This document shows positions 34,483 through 46,835 of a stretch of DNA of 64,000 nucleotides, piece by piece (position 1 is the stretch's first letter; every line of letters begins with the position of its first letter). Source of the stretch: Ganoderma boninense (taxonomy: Eukaryota; Basidiomycota; Agaricomycetes; Polyporales; Polyporaceae); NCBI GenBank assembly GCA_002900995.3, contig CM035307.1:3162001-3226000 (forward strand), given 5' to 3'. The notes under the pieces were generated by a model. That model saw nothing but the letters and a program-made list of their open reading frames with translations. It had not been told where the DNA came from and did not search any database. A program made the position numbers and the translations under genes.

Positions 34483-35676
34483 GATTGTCCCGACCTGTTC
34501 GCGGGAAGGGTTTCGGGTTTCACCGGCTTCTCTCGTCCCTCATGTCGAACTCGCTCGCCCCACTTGTCCGCCCACCTTCCCGGCTGTGTTAGGCAGCGAG
34601 CCCCATTCCCGCCATCTGGCCTGGCCTGGCGCCCTTATCTTGATTGTAACTGGGGCATACTTTGTCGTTTTGAACAACCCGGGATCCCTCTCTTTTTTGC
34701 CCTCTACGTCTTGCCAGCTTGCGCATCCCCGTCACCCGCGACGGTCGACACTGTCGCTTTCTCCACAACCCTTCGCCTCCGCCACCTCGGTAGGAGCGTG
34801 GCGCAGACCACAAGCGGTGTGTGTTACATTAGTCCCTATGTCCTCACGCTATATAGATACATTACCTACACCTACGCTCCATCACCTCATAGCCTCTACA
34901 TCCACACACGCACGGTATCTATAGTAAGTAGGCTTGCGCCCTGGGGCACGTCCGGACTCGAGGCGGCCCCATAGTCGGTACATATCATCTTCACATTTAA
35001 GTTCCATATTATCATCATCTGGCTCGTTTGCTACGGATCGTCACTCCCCCCATTCATTGCTTTCTTCCTTGCTTGTATGCTCACTCCTGCATGCTCTTGC
35101 GCAAACTATTTCTTGAGAGCTGCCTAGAGAAAAGTAGCGACCGTGTTGGATCCGACTATCACTTGGTTATATAATCGAACACATAGTGGTATTTCGGTTT
35201 TGGGGATCATTCTTACTTTGTATGCCACCGAACAGAGTCGCCGAAAGGGTTGCGCAATGGATGAAGGATCGCTTAGGACGGCAGCGGCACACGATAATAG
35301 GGAACATTCACGACCTGGTGGGTAGCATCCTGGATTGACCTGTTTAAACTCAAAGTCAGCCCCACTTTTCTGACATCAACCTCCCTCTCGGAGCGTAGTC
35401 CTGCAGCTCCGTATTTATTGTATCTTTTCATTGTCCTTCATCGTGACTAAATATAAGTGTGTACCCCATACATGCTGTGAATATCTCGTCTATGTTCCGT
35501 CGAGTCTATCGCATTGAACCATTAGCTAGTAAAACGTCGCGCGGAGTCGCAGCCAGATCAGACTTCGAACCGCCAGTGCACGTACGTACGTACGTATCCG
35601 TGTTTGCCAGAAGCCTCCCACGACGAAGGGGGTCGAAGCTCGAACCCCCCAACCGACGAACACGGGGGCCGGCCTC
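34483..35676. other. Convergent 3' region, no gene seen
   Basis: This is 1.2 kb between two stop codons. It is AT-richer than the genes and holds a short ACGT tandem run near 35580-35597. No gene is seen. Confidence 0.45.
35580..35597. repeat. Short ACGT tandem repeat
   Basis: Four to five ACGT units in a row (CACGTACGTACGTACGTA). It is palindromic and probably a simple microsatellite. Confidence 0.7.
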
Positions 35677-37439
35677 TCACAAGCTGCCCTCGATCATCTT
35701 CGCCTTGTAGTACCGCACCATCTCCTCGAGGCCCATGCGCACGGTCCAGCGGGGCTGCCAGTCGAGCACCTCCTTCGCGCGCGTCGTGTCCGGCCTGCGC
35801 TTCTGCGGGTCGTCCGCGGGCATGGGCTTGTACACGATGTTGACGCGGCGCGCGGGCGCGACGCCGTCCTCGCGCTGGACCTTCTCCACGATCTCGCGCA
35901 CGAGCTCCGCGAAGTCGCCGATCGTGAACTCGTCGCCGTTGCCGAGGTTGACGGGCCGCGTCTCGGACGAGTTCATGAGCGCGATGAGCCCGTCGATGAG
36001 GTCGTGGATGTACTGGAACGAGCGCGTCTGCTTGCCGTCGCCGTACACGGTCATGTCCTCGCCGCGGAGGGCTTGCACGATGAAGTTTGAGACAACGCGG
36101 CCGTCGAAGGGGTTCACTGGGGGGGATCGGGGTTAGCCGGGCGGCGTTGGCTTACACAGGTCTGGATACGTACTACGAGGGCCTGTAATGAAAGACTGAT
36201 TAATGACTTTTTTTTCTCTTCGATCTACGGAGACGTGTCACGCACCGTACGTGTTGAAGATACGTGCAACACGGATGTCGACACCGTCTTGGCGATGGAA
36301 CCCGTATGTCAGGGTCTCGGCGACACGCTTACCTTCGTCATAGCATGCACGAGGACCGATGGGGTTAACATGGCCCCAGCTAGAGCAAGGTCAGGGAGGC
36401 AGCGTGGGAGATGCAAGGAGGGCACTGACTAGTCCTCGTGTTGCGGGTGCACCTCAGGGTCGCCATAGACCTCTACAATTATGCGACTTCAGTGGAAGTG
36501 TCTCGAAAACCGAGTCGTATACATACCGGATGTTGAGGTGATGAGGAAGCGTGCCTTGGTGCGCTTGGCAAGACCAAGCATGTTCAAGGTACCCATGAAG
36601 GATGTCTTGATCGTCTTCACGGCATTGAACTGGTAGTGAGGAGGAGAGGCCGGGCAGGCAAGATGGTAGATTTCTGCACTCCGCCGTTGAGGATCAGGAT
36701 GGGCGCTCCGCGGTAGCGAAAGAAGCAGGGCAACGCACGGTCACATTCAATCATAAAAGGCTCGACGACGTCATGGCGGACCATCTCGAAGTTAGGGTGG
36801 CCGACCCAGTGGCTGACGGTGGTTTTCGAGCCGGTGAAGAAGTTGTCGAGTACGGTAACTTCGTGGCCAAGGAGCATGAGACGGTCGACGAGGTGAGAGC
36901 CAACGAAACCGGCACCACCGGTGACGAGGACACGCTTGCGCTGTGAGGGAGAGAGGAGCCTGACAGGGGGGAAACGGGAGAGGGTAGTGTAGGAGATGGA
37001 CTGGATGTCGGGGTGGAAGATGGACTTTGACTGGTAGGCATCGTAGGCGCCAGTGAACTTGGCGTGTTCGATCTCCTTCTCGACATCCTCGTCGTTGCCT
37101 GAGGATGCGGTGACGACGTAATGGGGGCGGAGGTAGAGAGAGCGGAGGACATCGAGGGGAACCTCACAATCAAAACCGAATCGCTGGAACCCTACGGTGT
37201 TGATTACATTGCCATTCTTATCCAGGGTGCGGATCTGGAAATCAAGCTGTGAGCGGCGAGATGCCTGCGCGAGAAATTTGGTTATGGCGGCGCGGTGTGC
37301 GCGATGGTCGTTGAAGACCAGAAAAGGAAAACGGACAGAAGAGCCCAGCGTCCCAAGTCAGATGAGAGCTCTCTTATGAAAATGAGGCGGTTGAGAGAGG
37401 ACATACCGGAACGACGGATTGCGATTCCTGGGAGGACAT
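35677..37439 (-). CDS. UXS1: UDP-glucuronate decarboxylase (UDP-xylose synthase), 443 aa
   Basis: Exons 37439-37407, 37264-36739, 36673-36527, 36472-36430, 36379-36246, 36182-36174 and 36116-35677 join in phase. The Rossmann NAD-binding motif [18 protein letters not shown] begins near residue 120. [20 protein letters not shown] and the YxxxK catalytic pair in ACYDEGKRV follow, then [20 protein letters not shown]. This extended SDR converts UDP-glucuronate to UDP-xylose for glycan and capsule-type polysaccharide synthesis. The sixth exon is only 9 nt and supplies the G-P-R of that last motif. The first exon ([11 protein letters not shown]) is separated by a 142-nt intron. No membrane anchor is visible. 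It shares a 412-bp divergent promoter with ENP1. Confidence 0.95.
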
Positions 37440-37851
37440 GGGAGTGGACAGGGAAGAGAGGGAGGGCCCCTTGTACGGTTTTATGGAGGAGAGGGGGCGA
37501 TAGAGGGCCTTTGAGGGGGATAGAGAGACAGGCGGGAGGACAACGATGGCCGGAACGCGCTGAAAACATTATGACCATATTTATAACGGACATTGAGCCC
37601 GCGTCTTTGCGTTGGCTGTGCCCGACTCTGGTCGAGATCGATTGCCCTGCGAGTGCATCCGGACCCGGAACGCCAGCCCCTGCCCGCTCGGCGCGGACCG
37701 TACTTCCCAATCAGATCGAGATCCGCCAACTTTTCCTCTCCGCAGACCGCGACAGCCATCTCCAGCCAATTCATCCTTGCTTCATCCTGCTGACCCCTGC
37801 TTACTCCTCTTTCCCTCGTCTCCGTCTCCGTCTCCCACTGACGCAACAATC
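37440..37851. promoter_or_regulatory. Divergent promoter, UXS1 / ENP1
   Basis: This is 412 bp between opposite start codons. I see no clear TATA box; the pyrimidine-rich stretch just before the ENP1 ATG fits a transcription start region. Confidence 0.45.
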
Positions 37852-39638
37852 ATGCCGAAGGCACCCAAAGCAGCAGCAAAATCAAAACACGACCCTCTCC
37901 ATGTCCAGATTGGCGAGGACGAAGTCTACGCAAAATACGGCCGCATATCTCAGCCAGGACGTCGCAGGAAGTCCAAAACAAAAGACGACGACGATGAGCC
38001 CGCTGAAGTGAGCTTCAAACATGCCCTCCGTCCTCTTAGACCGGGCCGAGTCCTCATTTGTTTTCGCTAGGTGATATTCGACCCCAAAACATCACGCCGC
38101 ATCTTCGAGCTCGCCCGCGATCAACAGGACGAGCTGGGCGAGAAGGATCTGGACGACGACGACGAGGATGATGATCACCACGACTTCTCCGCCCCCAGAG
38201 CAACGATGCCGGCAGATGACGACGACCTGGATGACTTGGACGAGTACGAGGACAGGGACATCGAGGAAATTGAGGAGATAGTGAGTAAGGCTTTCAGTTT
38301 GATGACGCACGTTGATGACACTCAAGGCCAGGAAGTCGATGAGGATGACATGAAGGCGCTGGATGCTATGCTTCCAGCGAATGCCGGCGAGCGGAGGACA
38401 CTCGCGGATATCATTTTCTCGAAGCTGGATAACCTGGAAGCGGGCAAGTCAGATGCTGCACCACAAAAGCGTCACGGTACGCTCAGTCCGCCCTTGTTCT
38501 TGATAAATGATGCTGACGGGTTTGCAGATCCCGACCGTGTACCGGATCCGGCAGCCGGTCTTGATCCTAAGGTCGTGGATGTGTACACAAAGTAGGCATT
38601 GCGGTCACCTCCATCGTATGGCGGCGTCCTCACAATTTCCCAGAGTTGGCCAGATGCTGACCCGGTACAAGTCCGGGCCTTTGCCCAAACCATTCAAAAT
38701 TATTCCTTCCCTGCCTCAATGGTCACGTATCCTCGCGCTCACCCACCCGGAGAACTGGTCGCCGCAGGCATGCCATGCAGCAACGCGTATATTTATATCG
38801 CAGATGAAGCCGCCGCAAGCGCGTCTCTTCCTCGAGGTGGTCCTGCTTGACGCAATCAGGGAAGACATCCGCCTCACGCGTGAGGGTGCCCGGAAGAACA
38901 AGAACCACCGCAAGCTCAACGTGCACTATTATGAGAGCTTGAAACGCGCAATGTACAAGCCTGGCGCTGTATTCAAGGGCATCGTGTTCCCGCTACTGAA
39001 TGTGCGTCCTCGTGGAATGGCGATATTCTTGGACTCTGAGCGATTATCATGCGCATATAGACGGGTTGCACGCTCCAGGAAGCCGCCATCGTCGCGTCTG
39101 TGCTCGCGAAGGTCAAGATCCCACTCGGCCATTCCGCGGCCGCGCTCATGCGGCTGGCCAACATGGACTACGCTGGTAAGCCGGGCACATGCGGCCCCAC
39201 CAGATCACCGCCCGCTGACCGTTGTCGACAGGTGCGAACTCGCTCTTCATCCGTGTGCTGCTGGACAAGAAGCATGCGCTGCCGTACAAGGTTGTCGATG
39301 CGCTTGTTTTCCATTTCATCCGCCTCTCGAACACGTATAAGGCGCGGCGCGCGGGTGACGTGGAGAAGCTCCCTGTGCTCTGGCACCAAAGCCTGCTTGT
39401 TTTCTGCCAGAGGTTTGTTACCATCACCATGTCTGTGGTCCTTCATGATGGAGTTAACTGACATCCATTCATCCAGATACGCGTCAGACCTCACGCCAGA
39501 CCAGAAGGACGCCCTGCTGGATGTTATCCGCGCGAACCCGCATCCACAGATCACCCCGAAGTTCGGAGGGAGCTTGTCAACTCCGTCGAGCGCGGTGCGC
39601 CACGTCCCGACGCCGACGGAGATATAACCATGGCATGA
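37852..39638 (+). CDS. ENP1: Bystin/Enp1, 40S ribosome biogenesis factor
   Basis: Exons 37852-38007, 38071-38280, 38332-38476, 38528-38591, 38644-39001, 39061-39175, 39232-39412 and 39477-39638. The N-terminus is basic then strongly acidic. The bystin domain follows: [72 protein letters not shown] and [20 protein letters not shown]. Enp1 is a nucleolar/cytoplasmic component of pre-40S particles. Near the end the conserved frame ([13 protein letters not shown]) is reached only if one base is added after 39564. As sequenced, the frame shifts and stops at 39627 with an unrelated 20-residue end, so the natural stop is taken as 39638. Confidence 0.93.
39564..39565 (+). other. Frame break in ENP1 (one missing base)
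   Basis: AAGTTCGGAGGG should read AAG-TTC-CGG-AGG to continue into [11 protein letters not shown]. One C is missing. Confidence 0.75.
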
Positions 39639-39841
39639 AAGTACCCTACCGTATATCCCATCACGTTCTCATGTTCTCGCTTACCGCACTGTATCCCTTG
39701 TAACTGATGTGTGCTTGGCGGATGCCTGGACTGTATCCAGTCACGATCTCGTTCTGCTGTGATCTCTCATATTATGCTGTGCATGTTGTAGTCTACTTTT
39801 CCTACACAGGAGGAACACTGTTCACAGGCCCGAAGCCCAGC

Positions 39842-42800
39842 TCAATGAGCCCGTTTCCGCTTCTTGGACCCCTTGTCCTCCTTCGGCGCCGAGCGAATGG
39901 CACCCAGGACGTCGTCCAGATCCTTGTCCGCCGCCCCCTCTTCCCGATCCTTCCGCTTTTTGCTCTTTTTCTTGGACGAGTCGTCGTGCTGTTCCTTCGA
40001 TCTGGACTTGTGCTTGTGCTTGGCGCCCTCCTCCTGCAAACCGTTCTCTGCCTGACCTTGATCGGCAGAGGAGAGTTCGGCTCTCTTGACCTTCTTGCCG
40101 AGCGTAGCGTCGAACAGCGCGTCGATCTCGTTCTGCGGCCCCCCCTTGTGCTTGCCTGTATCGCCTCTCTCTGCCTTCTCCGGCTCCGCTGCAAAGGTCA
40201 CAGCGACCTTCGGCGTGATTCGGGAAGAGTGGGGCTGCTGCGCAATGGTCGCGTTCGAGCCGGATGCAGCCGCAGCGGAATCCTTGGCGGCGGCCTGCAT
40301 GCTCTTCCAGCGCTCGGGATCGCGCTGGAGGACGTGCAGGTTGAGGTTGCGCGCGAAGAACTTGCCGTAGAACGAGCCCGCGAGCGCGTGCTCGTGCGGG
40401 ATCAGCGACCGTGCGATCTTCTCCTGTTTCGTTTCCAGACGCACATCATACTGTCAGCCCCGGTACATGAAAGACAAAGACAGGAAGAACACTGCGAGGA
40501 CGGAGGACGGACCTTGAGGTAGGGGTCAGCGGAGGCCCAGCAACGGTCGCCGACTCGGCTGCCGATGCGGTCGTCGACAAGAACGTGGTACTGGCCGAGG
40601 AAGGACATGACGAACTTGCGCTTCGCGGGCTTTGGGACCGTCGGGGATTCGAGGACGGCGTCGAGCACGCGCGAGCTCGTGGCGTGGTGGGCCATTTGGA
40701 TTACGTCTTCAAGGCGCATCTCCTGCAGACTTTCGAGGAGTGGATTAGAACCTATGTCATGTACGCATGCCGAGTGGGACAGGAAACCCTACCTGGCCAG
40801 GACACTCTCGTTATGGGGAGAGGGCAGTCTGAGCATCGACTGCAAGAGGATTGCCCCAGGAACCTTGGGTTCGAGGGGATCTTGCGTTTTGTGCCGTTTG
40901 TGACGAGGCCCGTCATCCCCCTCGTTTTCTTCGTCTTGGAGAGCTGCCGCAGCACAAGCCTTGCGGAATTCCTGTGATTGATGTTGAATACTATTCAAGG
41001 AGGTGCAGTCGAGGTGTGAGTGCTTACTGGCAAAGGCTTGAGCCGAAGGATACATGGGACGGTCGACAGTTTGTCCTCTTCGGATTCTAGCTCCAAGGCA
41101 TTGAAGATGAGCTAGTGACCCTGAAATCAGTCTCGGCATAACAAATAATAAACTCGGCGACGTCACCTCCATGACCTCTTTCATGCCAGATTGTATAGAA
41201 CCGGCGCGCTCTATGAGTGCCTTCAAGACACCAGTTCTGGAGTTCTCTATAGCACGAGTTGATATGAAAAACGGTACTTCTCAGGAGTACTGTGCTCGAC
41301 TTACTGACGATCTTCCCTGCGATACCTTGCAGTTCCTCCAGGGCAGCGTCCAGCTGTTCCGCATTCAGTCGCTCGATCGCTTTTGCCACCACGAAATTCG
41401 CAACTGGGTGCACGGCAAGCTTCGCCAACTTCCCTGAAAAGTAGGTCTGCCACATGATGTCGAAAACGTTGTCAGGCGATTTGCGGACGAGGGTCTCGAG
41501 CAAATGCGAGGCGGTAGGATCGCGTAAGAGGGTCATGAGGTAGTCCGACTCGGGGACCTCACCGTCGGGGTTTTCGTCTGCAACAGATATTTCAGAATGG
41601 AGTGCATAAGACGAAATGGGCAGTGTGAACACTTACGGATGGCGCTGATCATTCCGACAAGGGCATGGTCCATAAGAGACCCTGGCTTGTTGGCTTGACC
41701 GTACGCTGCCTCCAGCTCGAGCAATATCTGAATTTATCATGATCAGACAATATACAGGCATACACGGAGCCAGCGACTACGTACCTGCAGAACAGGACTA
41801 GCCACTTGGTTGGCGGCCAGCGCTCGGACCTCGTTTCCGTCGAGCTGGTCTCTTAGAGCAGATACAATGCTGATGGCCGCCTTCCGGAACTCTTTGGGCG
41901 TGCGTTTTGCGGCCTTAGCCTGATTTTGATCGCCGTTCTCCGTGAAGACAGACTTCATGGAGCCTTGGCGGGCTTTGTATGACGCGCTTTTCTTCGACCG
42001 TAGAGCGAAGGAGGCTTTTCCGGGGACAACATTTTCGTCGTCTCCGCTCGGGAGAACGTCGGACGCCAGCAGCAACAGGAGAGCACGGATAACATGTGAG
42101 GCGAAAGAATCTAGAATGAGGACGGAGAGCGAGGGTAGCAGTTCCTACAAGTTTGAGGTTGATATTTTTAATGGATGGGTCAAGGAATACAGAAACACAC
42201 CTCGCACGCATCCAGCACTAGCTGCGTTAGACTACGAAGCTCCCCTTCGTCCTCTTGGGCATCAGGTGAGGGTGGAAAAACTCCTCGAGACTGCAGCCCA
42301 TGTCAAGCTTGCTTTGCCCATGACAGAGGGACAGATGCTCACCTCCCGAGCCACGGTCTCACTGCCAACCGTGAGGAGTGTTTGAACTACGTGCGAGGCA
42401 AACCGGTGCTTGCTCAGCTGCTCGAGCCTGACGTTCTGGAATCAGTGAGACGCGCAGCGTATAGCAGCAGATGTGTTTACTCACGAGCCACTTAATCTGT
42501 CCAGGAACACTCTCCGAACGAAGTCATCCATAGAGTAGACCATGCGTTCAAGGATGGTCGAACAATCGGGGTCGGTAGCCAACTGCTTTTCCTTCCCAGA
42601 CATCTCCGTCAATGCAGCAACGAGGAACAACCGACGGTCTGCAATTCAAGTAAGCCTTCCGAACACAAATGCCAGCATGCTCTCTGACGCACCTTCGTTG
42701 GGGTCAACATCCTCGTCTGCCTCCACTTCCGGCCTGGTTTCCTGCCATTCGCGTATCTGCACGTCCACTGTACGGAAGTAGGCCTTGACCTCCGCATCGA

Positions 42801-42987
42801 CATATCCAAACGGCGCGTTCGGGTCAACAGCAGACTCGTCTCGAGCACGCACTATCCATGACGGGCCGGCTTCATCGTCCTGGTCCTGAAATTGCGGCGT
42901 ATAGGAATCCTGTTCGGGTTCTGGGACTGGCTCCTCTTCGGCCTTCTTCTTATGCTTCTTGCCTCTCTTTCTGTTCTCTCGTGGCAT
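39842..42987 (-). CDS. NOP9: Nucleolar protein 9, PUM-like repeat protein, 838 aa
   Basis: Twelve exons (42987-42693, 42638-42485, 42427-42343, 42290-42201, 42144-41785, 41727-41637, 41577-41305, 41246-41167, 41111-41028, 40971-40793, 40729-40513, 40450-39842) join without any frame problem. The start [15 protein letters not shown] is typical. Pumilio-like helical repeats follow, for example [54 protein letters not shown] and [20 protein letters not shown]. The C-terminus is a Lys-rich nucleolar tail. Nop9 binds pre-rRNA near the 3' end of 18S and is needed for small-subunit maturation. It converges on ENP1, another 40S factor, with 203 bp between stops. Confidence 0.92.
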
Positions 42988-43504
42988 AGCTTGTAGTAGT
43001 GTGGCAGATAGCTGTAGCCCGGGTAATGCAAGAGAGAAGTGAGATGAGTGCGATCCTTGGTCCTGGTCGCTCGATCAAGCTTTCGAGAACCCAAGGTTTT
43101 TCGGACCGACGGCACGGGCCACGGCGCTATAAGCGCTCATCACGGAAGTTACGCCGGAGTCCGGAGTACTTGCAAGAGGCGGCAAGCAGTGAATGTTTGG
43201 TTGAACATACCGATTGCTGAATATTCGTAGAGATCGTCCGACACTCTTTGCTCTTCAAATGCATGTTGAGACATTAAACTGATTGGGCTAGCAGTGATGA
43301 TGATAATGAGATAGTGGCGACTGGATGGGACTCGCCTGAGCCAGGCCGGTCGGCGGAGAGGCCCGCCAGGCGTGTCTGTTCGGTGAGGCCGTGGGAAAAT
43401 GACACAACAGTCGGGTGAAGTCGAAAAGCGCAAGTGGTCTCCCATTTCCTTGCCATTTCCACCACCTTTGCTCGCCGCCTCGTCCCCCCTCGCGCTCGTT
43501 CACC
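42988..43504. promoter_or_regulatory. Divergent promoter, NOP9 / NDUFA4-like
   Basis: This is 517 bp between opposite start codons, with no recognisable core element and no gene. Confidence 0.4.
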
Positions 43505-44007
43505 ATGTCGTTCCGCAGGTCTCCTCTCATGAAGAACTGGTTCGCCGTTGAGGTGGGTCTTTGAGCTCTGAGGCTTTTCTGCGTACTTGATGCAGCCGGT
43601 TCTCACTCAAACACAATATCTCACAGGCAACCCCCATGTGAGTGTTCCGATCTTGACTCGAACAGAGCTTTTTGGCTCATTCAGGTTAGCTACGCTATCG
43701 TCGGTGTTGTCGTTGTCGGGGCCGGTTGGTACCTGACGCGCCTCGCGCGCGGTCCTAGTGGTGCGTCTCATTCCTCATATCCTACTTTCCCCATACATAT
43801 CTCGGACCCGCCACGCAGTCGTCTGGACCAAGGAGAACCCCACCCCCTGGAACTCCATCAAGCCCGACGAGGGCACCAAGCTCCTCACCGTCAACCAGCA
43901 GTTCGACAAAAGGTATGTTTTCGCGTCTCTCAGCTTCTCATGTCTGAGCCGTGACGAACGTGCGTGCTGACACGCCACTCTATAGCTGGGAGCGGAAGCA
44001 GCTCTGA
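43505..44007 (+). CDS. NDUFA4-like respiratory-chain subunit, 93 aa
   Basis: Five small exons (43505-43552, 43596-43637, 43685-43760, 43819-43912, 43986-44007) join in phase; the first intron is only 43 nt. The product has a short basic N-terminus, one transmembrane helix (SYAIVGVVVVGAGWYLTRLA) and the family-typical end VVWTKENPTPWNSIKPDEGT with a short SWERKQL tail. NDUFA4-type proteins sit in the mitochondrial inner membrane and associate with cytochrome c oxidase. The assignment is by length, topology and this C-terminal motif. Confidence 0.82.
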
Positions 44008-44416
44008 GTTCTCTCCGTCTGCCTTGCTTCAGATATGGAGTTGAGAGAGTGATTCGTACACGATGTAACATTTGTCGTCCCTCTAATTCCACCAATAATC
44101 CTCCTTTTCGGTCTGCCACGGATGTCCGACCTCGGTAGCCTTGAGCATGTCGATCCTCTCAGCCTTTTGATCGCAGCTTTACCAGTCGCAGGGCTTTGGC
44201 AGTGTGTAACCTGTGCAGCAAATACCTCCTTGGTGCATGACGTTGGCACGGGCTTGGCAGCCGATGTCAATGACAGTAGCTTCTAAAGGGTCCATGGCCA
44301 AATGAATAACATACGAAATGAGATGGTATCGTATATCTGATACACAGGGTAACAGGTACCTGGTGACGATGAAAGCCTCCTCTCCCTCTCTTGCAAATCA
44401 CTGTACACGACAGGGC
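44008..44416. other. Convergent 3' region, no gene seen
   Basis: 409 bp between the NDUFA4-like and chitinase stop codons. Confidence 0.45.
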
Positions 44417-45881
44417 TCATGAGTAACCGTCAATATTGGTGTCGAGGCCCTTGTTCATGCCGTCCAATAGGATGTCATGGTAATCCCCTGCAGCCTCAAA
44501 CATCTCGAAGCCAGCCAGCCGCTTCTCCTTGATCCACCTCCCCTTGGCCTCGAACGACGCCGCATCGTCGTAGGACACCATCACCTGCGTCGCGTTGTCG
44601 TAGATGTACGGCGTCTGCGAGCACGCGTCGAACGTGTACACGATCCCGCTCGCCGCCGTGCCGTCGTCCTTCAGCCACCGTGTCTCGTTCACGAGCCCCA
44701 GGAAGCTGAACGTGCCCCCAGGCGCGCTGGGCGAGTCCCACGAGTCGCCCACGACCCTGCTGGTGGCGTCGTAGCTGAACGTCGTGTTCATCGCGAGCTG
44801 CCCGTTCGGCAGGAACGCCGCCTCCTGCGGGACCCTGAAGCCGTGCCCGTAGGCGGGGACGCCGAGGACGATCTGCTCGAGCGGGAACCCGGCTTTGTTC
44901 CAGGCGTCGACTGCGCCCTCCGCGGACGACGTGACGGTGCCCGAGCCGCCGCAGCCTGAGTAGAGGGGCGCGTTCGGGCCGACGGTCTTGGAGAAGCCTT
45001 GGCCGTTCGTGTCGTAGTTCATGATCGCGATGTAGTCGAGCACGGTGGCGAAGGCGGAGAGGTCCGTCGAGGGGTTCCCGTCTGCACCGACCCAAGGGCT
45101 TGTGGAGGTTGCGGCGGTGAGGACGAAGGTTTCGTCGGTCTTGTTGCGTACCACTTTGAGGAACTCGAGGAAGTTGGATGTGTCGTTGGGGTGGAACGCA
45201 TTGCCGTTTCCTGGGTCCTTACCTGGGTACTCCCAACTTGGGAGAGAAGTGGGATTAGTGTCGGGCCGTCGAGGAGTGGGATGCAGGCATACTCGATATC
45301 AATACCGTCCAGCCCATATGTTTTCGCGAAGTTGATGACGGTGCCGGCAAACGCGTCGCGGTCTTCTGGTGTTCGCAGAAGTGCCGAGAAGTTTCCACCA
45401 TTCCAGCCCCCGATCGTGGCCAAAGCAGTAACGTTCTACAATTCACAAAAACTTCCGTCAGTGTCGTAGTCGCGAGCATTCCACAGGAATCACACCTTAG
45501 CCTTGGCATTCTTCACGAATTCTGGAAGTCGTGTTGGATCAAGGTTGACATCGCCCAATAGGACACTGCTTGTGCTGTCATTTGTCCGGCTGTATACGTA
45601 GGAAAACGAAGTCATTCATAAACCTTCGCCAGAGAGATTATGTGGCACACGTACGCCGCAAAGTATGAGATGATGTTGAACTTATCGTATTGGAGGGTGG
45701 TCTGGGTGACATTGGGATGGTATGCGGCCCACCAGGTGGCGCGTACAAAATCGATTCCCAATCTTTTGGTGATTGGGATACGGGGAGATACTCTGGAAGG
45801 TTGTGTCGTAGGGCCGGCCTGTGAGACAGAGAGAAGCATCACCAGCGACAGAATAGATGAGAAAATTCGTGGGGAATGCAT
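44417..45881 (-). CDS. Secreted GH18 chitinase, 427 aa
   Basis: Exons 45881-45655, 45589-45496, 45435-45293 and 45236-44417 join in phase (introns 56-65 nt). A signal peptide (MHSPRIFSSILSLVMLLSVS) precedes the catalytic TIM barrel. Family 18 marks are LATIGGWNGGNFSALL (the SxGG-type strand) and the active-site DGIDIDWEYPG, whose acid Glu is created across the third intron. Later barrel strands appear as YIAIMNYDTNGQG and VLGVPAYGHGF. The enzyme hydrolyses chitin and probably acts in wall remodelling or nutrition. No chitin-binding module or GPI signal is present. A TATA box lies upstream. Confidence 0.92.
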
Positions 45882-45946
45882 CGTCGGTGTAATGGGAGGA
45901 AGGATGCCTAGCTATCGCAGCTGAGTCTTGCATCATGGTCTACAGA

Positions 45947-45955
45947 CTTTATATA
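45947..45955 (-). promoter_or_regulatory. TATA box of the chitinase gene
   Basis: TATATAAAG on the minus strand, 66-74 bp upstream of the chitinase ATG, a normal distance for a fungal TATA promoter with a short leader. Confidence 0.6.
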
Positions 45956-46731
45956 CCGTTCAGTCGAGACAGTGCGCTTCAAGACAATATTGAGAGCCGA
46001 CAGTTGAGTACCTGTGTTAGTGTGCATTCCATGAAACGGATTCTACACACCATTTCATGACGCGCGCCCAGTACTAACAAAAGAAGAGCATATAGGCGTT
46101 GCCAGCGGGTAACTTATCTTCATAGCATATCGAATATACACGGTCCATCAAGTCGGCGTCCTCTCGAGGACACGTTGGACAGACTGAGGACCTGAAGAGG
46201 TTCACGAAGGCGTTGCAATGCGTTTCATAATAGCTTGCAAAGGCTGAACTTTGAAGGTTGAGAGATCCAATTAATAACGACAAGTGGCGGTGGGCTGAAT
46301 TGCGAGCGAAGGCGTGTGTTAGGGCGTCGCTGTGCATTGTGCGCCCAACCTCGCGAGCGGGAGCCACAATTTCTGTTACAAAAACATACGACCGCGAGAG
46401 CATTTTCGGGGCATCAATTTTTCCATCACAAGCTACGACGAAAACAAAAGGCAACTGCCCTTACATGCATGTATAGAGAGCGCGGCCGTCCGGTGGCATG
46501 GTGGCGTCGACGGAAGGAACGCATGGGCGTCTAGACTTGCGGCGGGGTGGTTGCCAGAGGCGAGTCTGTCATGTGGCTGAGGCCATGGTCTTCTCTGCCA
46601 GCATCGTCCTGTAAGTAAGCTCTTGTCAGCAAGAGTGCTGCTCTGCTGCGATGTGCCTGCTTGTGGCTTGTGACCTGCCCACTGCTGGGAATCGCACAAA
46701 AGCGACCATATCGCGACATGGGGCGCGGTTC
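45956..46731. other. Divergent intergenic region, no gene seen
   Basis: Between the two TATA boxes of the divergent chitinase and reductase genes. Only weak open frames are present. Confidence 0.4.
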
Positions 46732-46738
46732 TATAAAG
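46732..46738 (+). promoter_or_regulatory. TATA box of the aldo/keto reductase gene
   Basis: TATAAAG lies 98-104 bp upstream of the reductase ATG. Confidence 0.5.
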
Positions 46739-46835
46739 CCGGTCCATCCCAGGGGCTGGCCTGATATCTGACACCCTCATCCCGACCGTCATCGAAGCTT
46801 AACTCCAGAGGCGAATATTCACGTCGCACATAACA

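Noticed and set aside
39707..40522. Long plus-strand frame of 271 codons opposite NOP9
   Set aside because: It mirrors the Lys/Glu-rich C-terminus of NOP9; its Leu/Arg composition is what antisense of such codons produces.
43627..43637. An 11-nt exon in the NDUFA4-like gene
   Set aside because: Using the acceptor at 43595 instead gives a 42-nt exon that keeps phase on both sides; the 11-nt version breaks the frame.
44477..44959. Arg-rich plus-strand frame of 160 codons opposite the chitinase
   Set aside because: Antisense of a GC-rich conserved exon; no motif and no promoter.
45223..45236. A 14-nt micro-exon carrying the chitinase DWE motif
   Set aside because: The following GTAAGG looked like a donor, but the next AG would give a 12-nt intron, and the frame reads straight through (PGKDPGNGN), so the exon simply continues.
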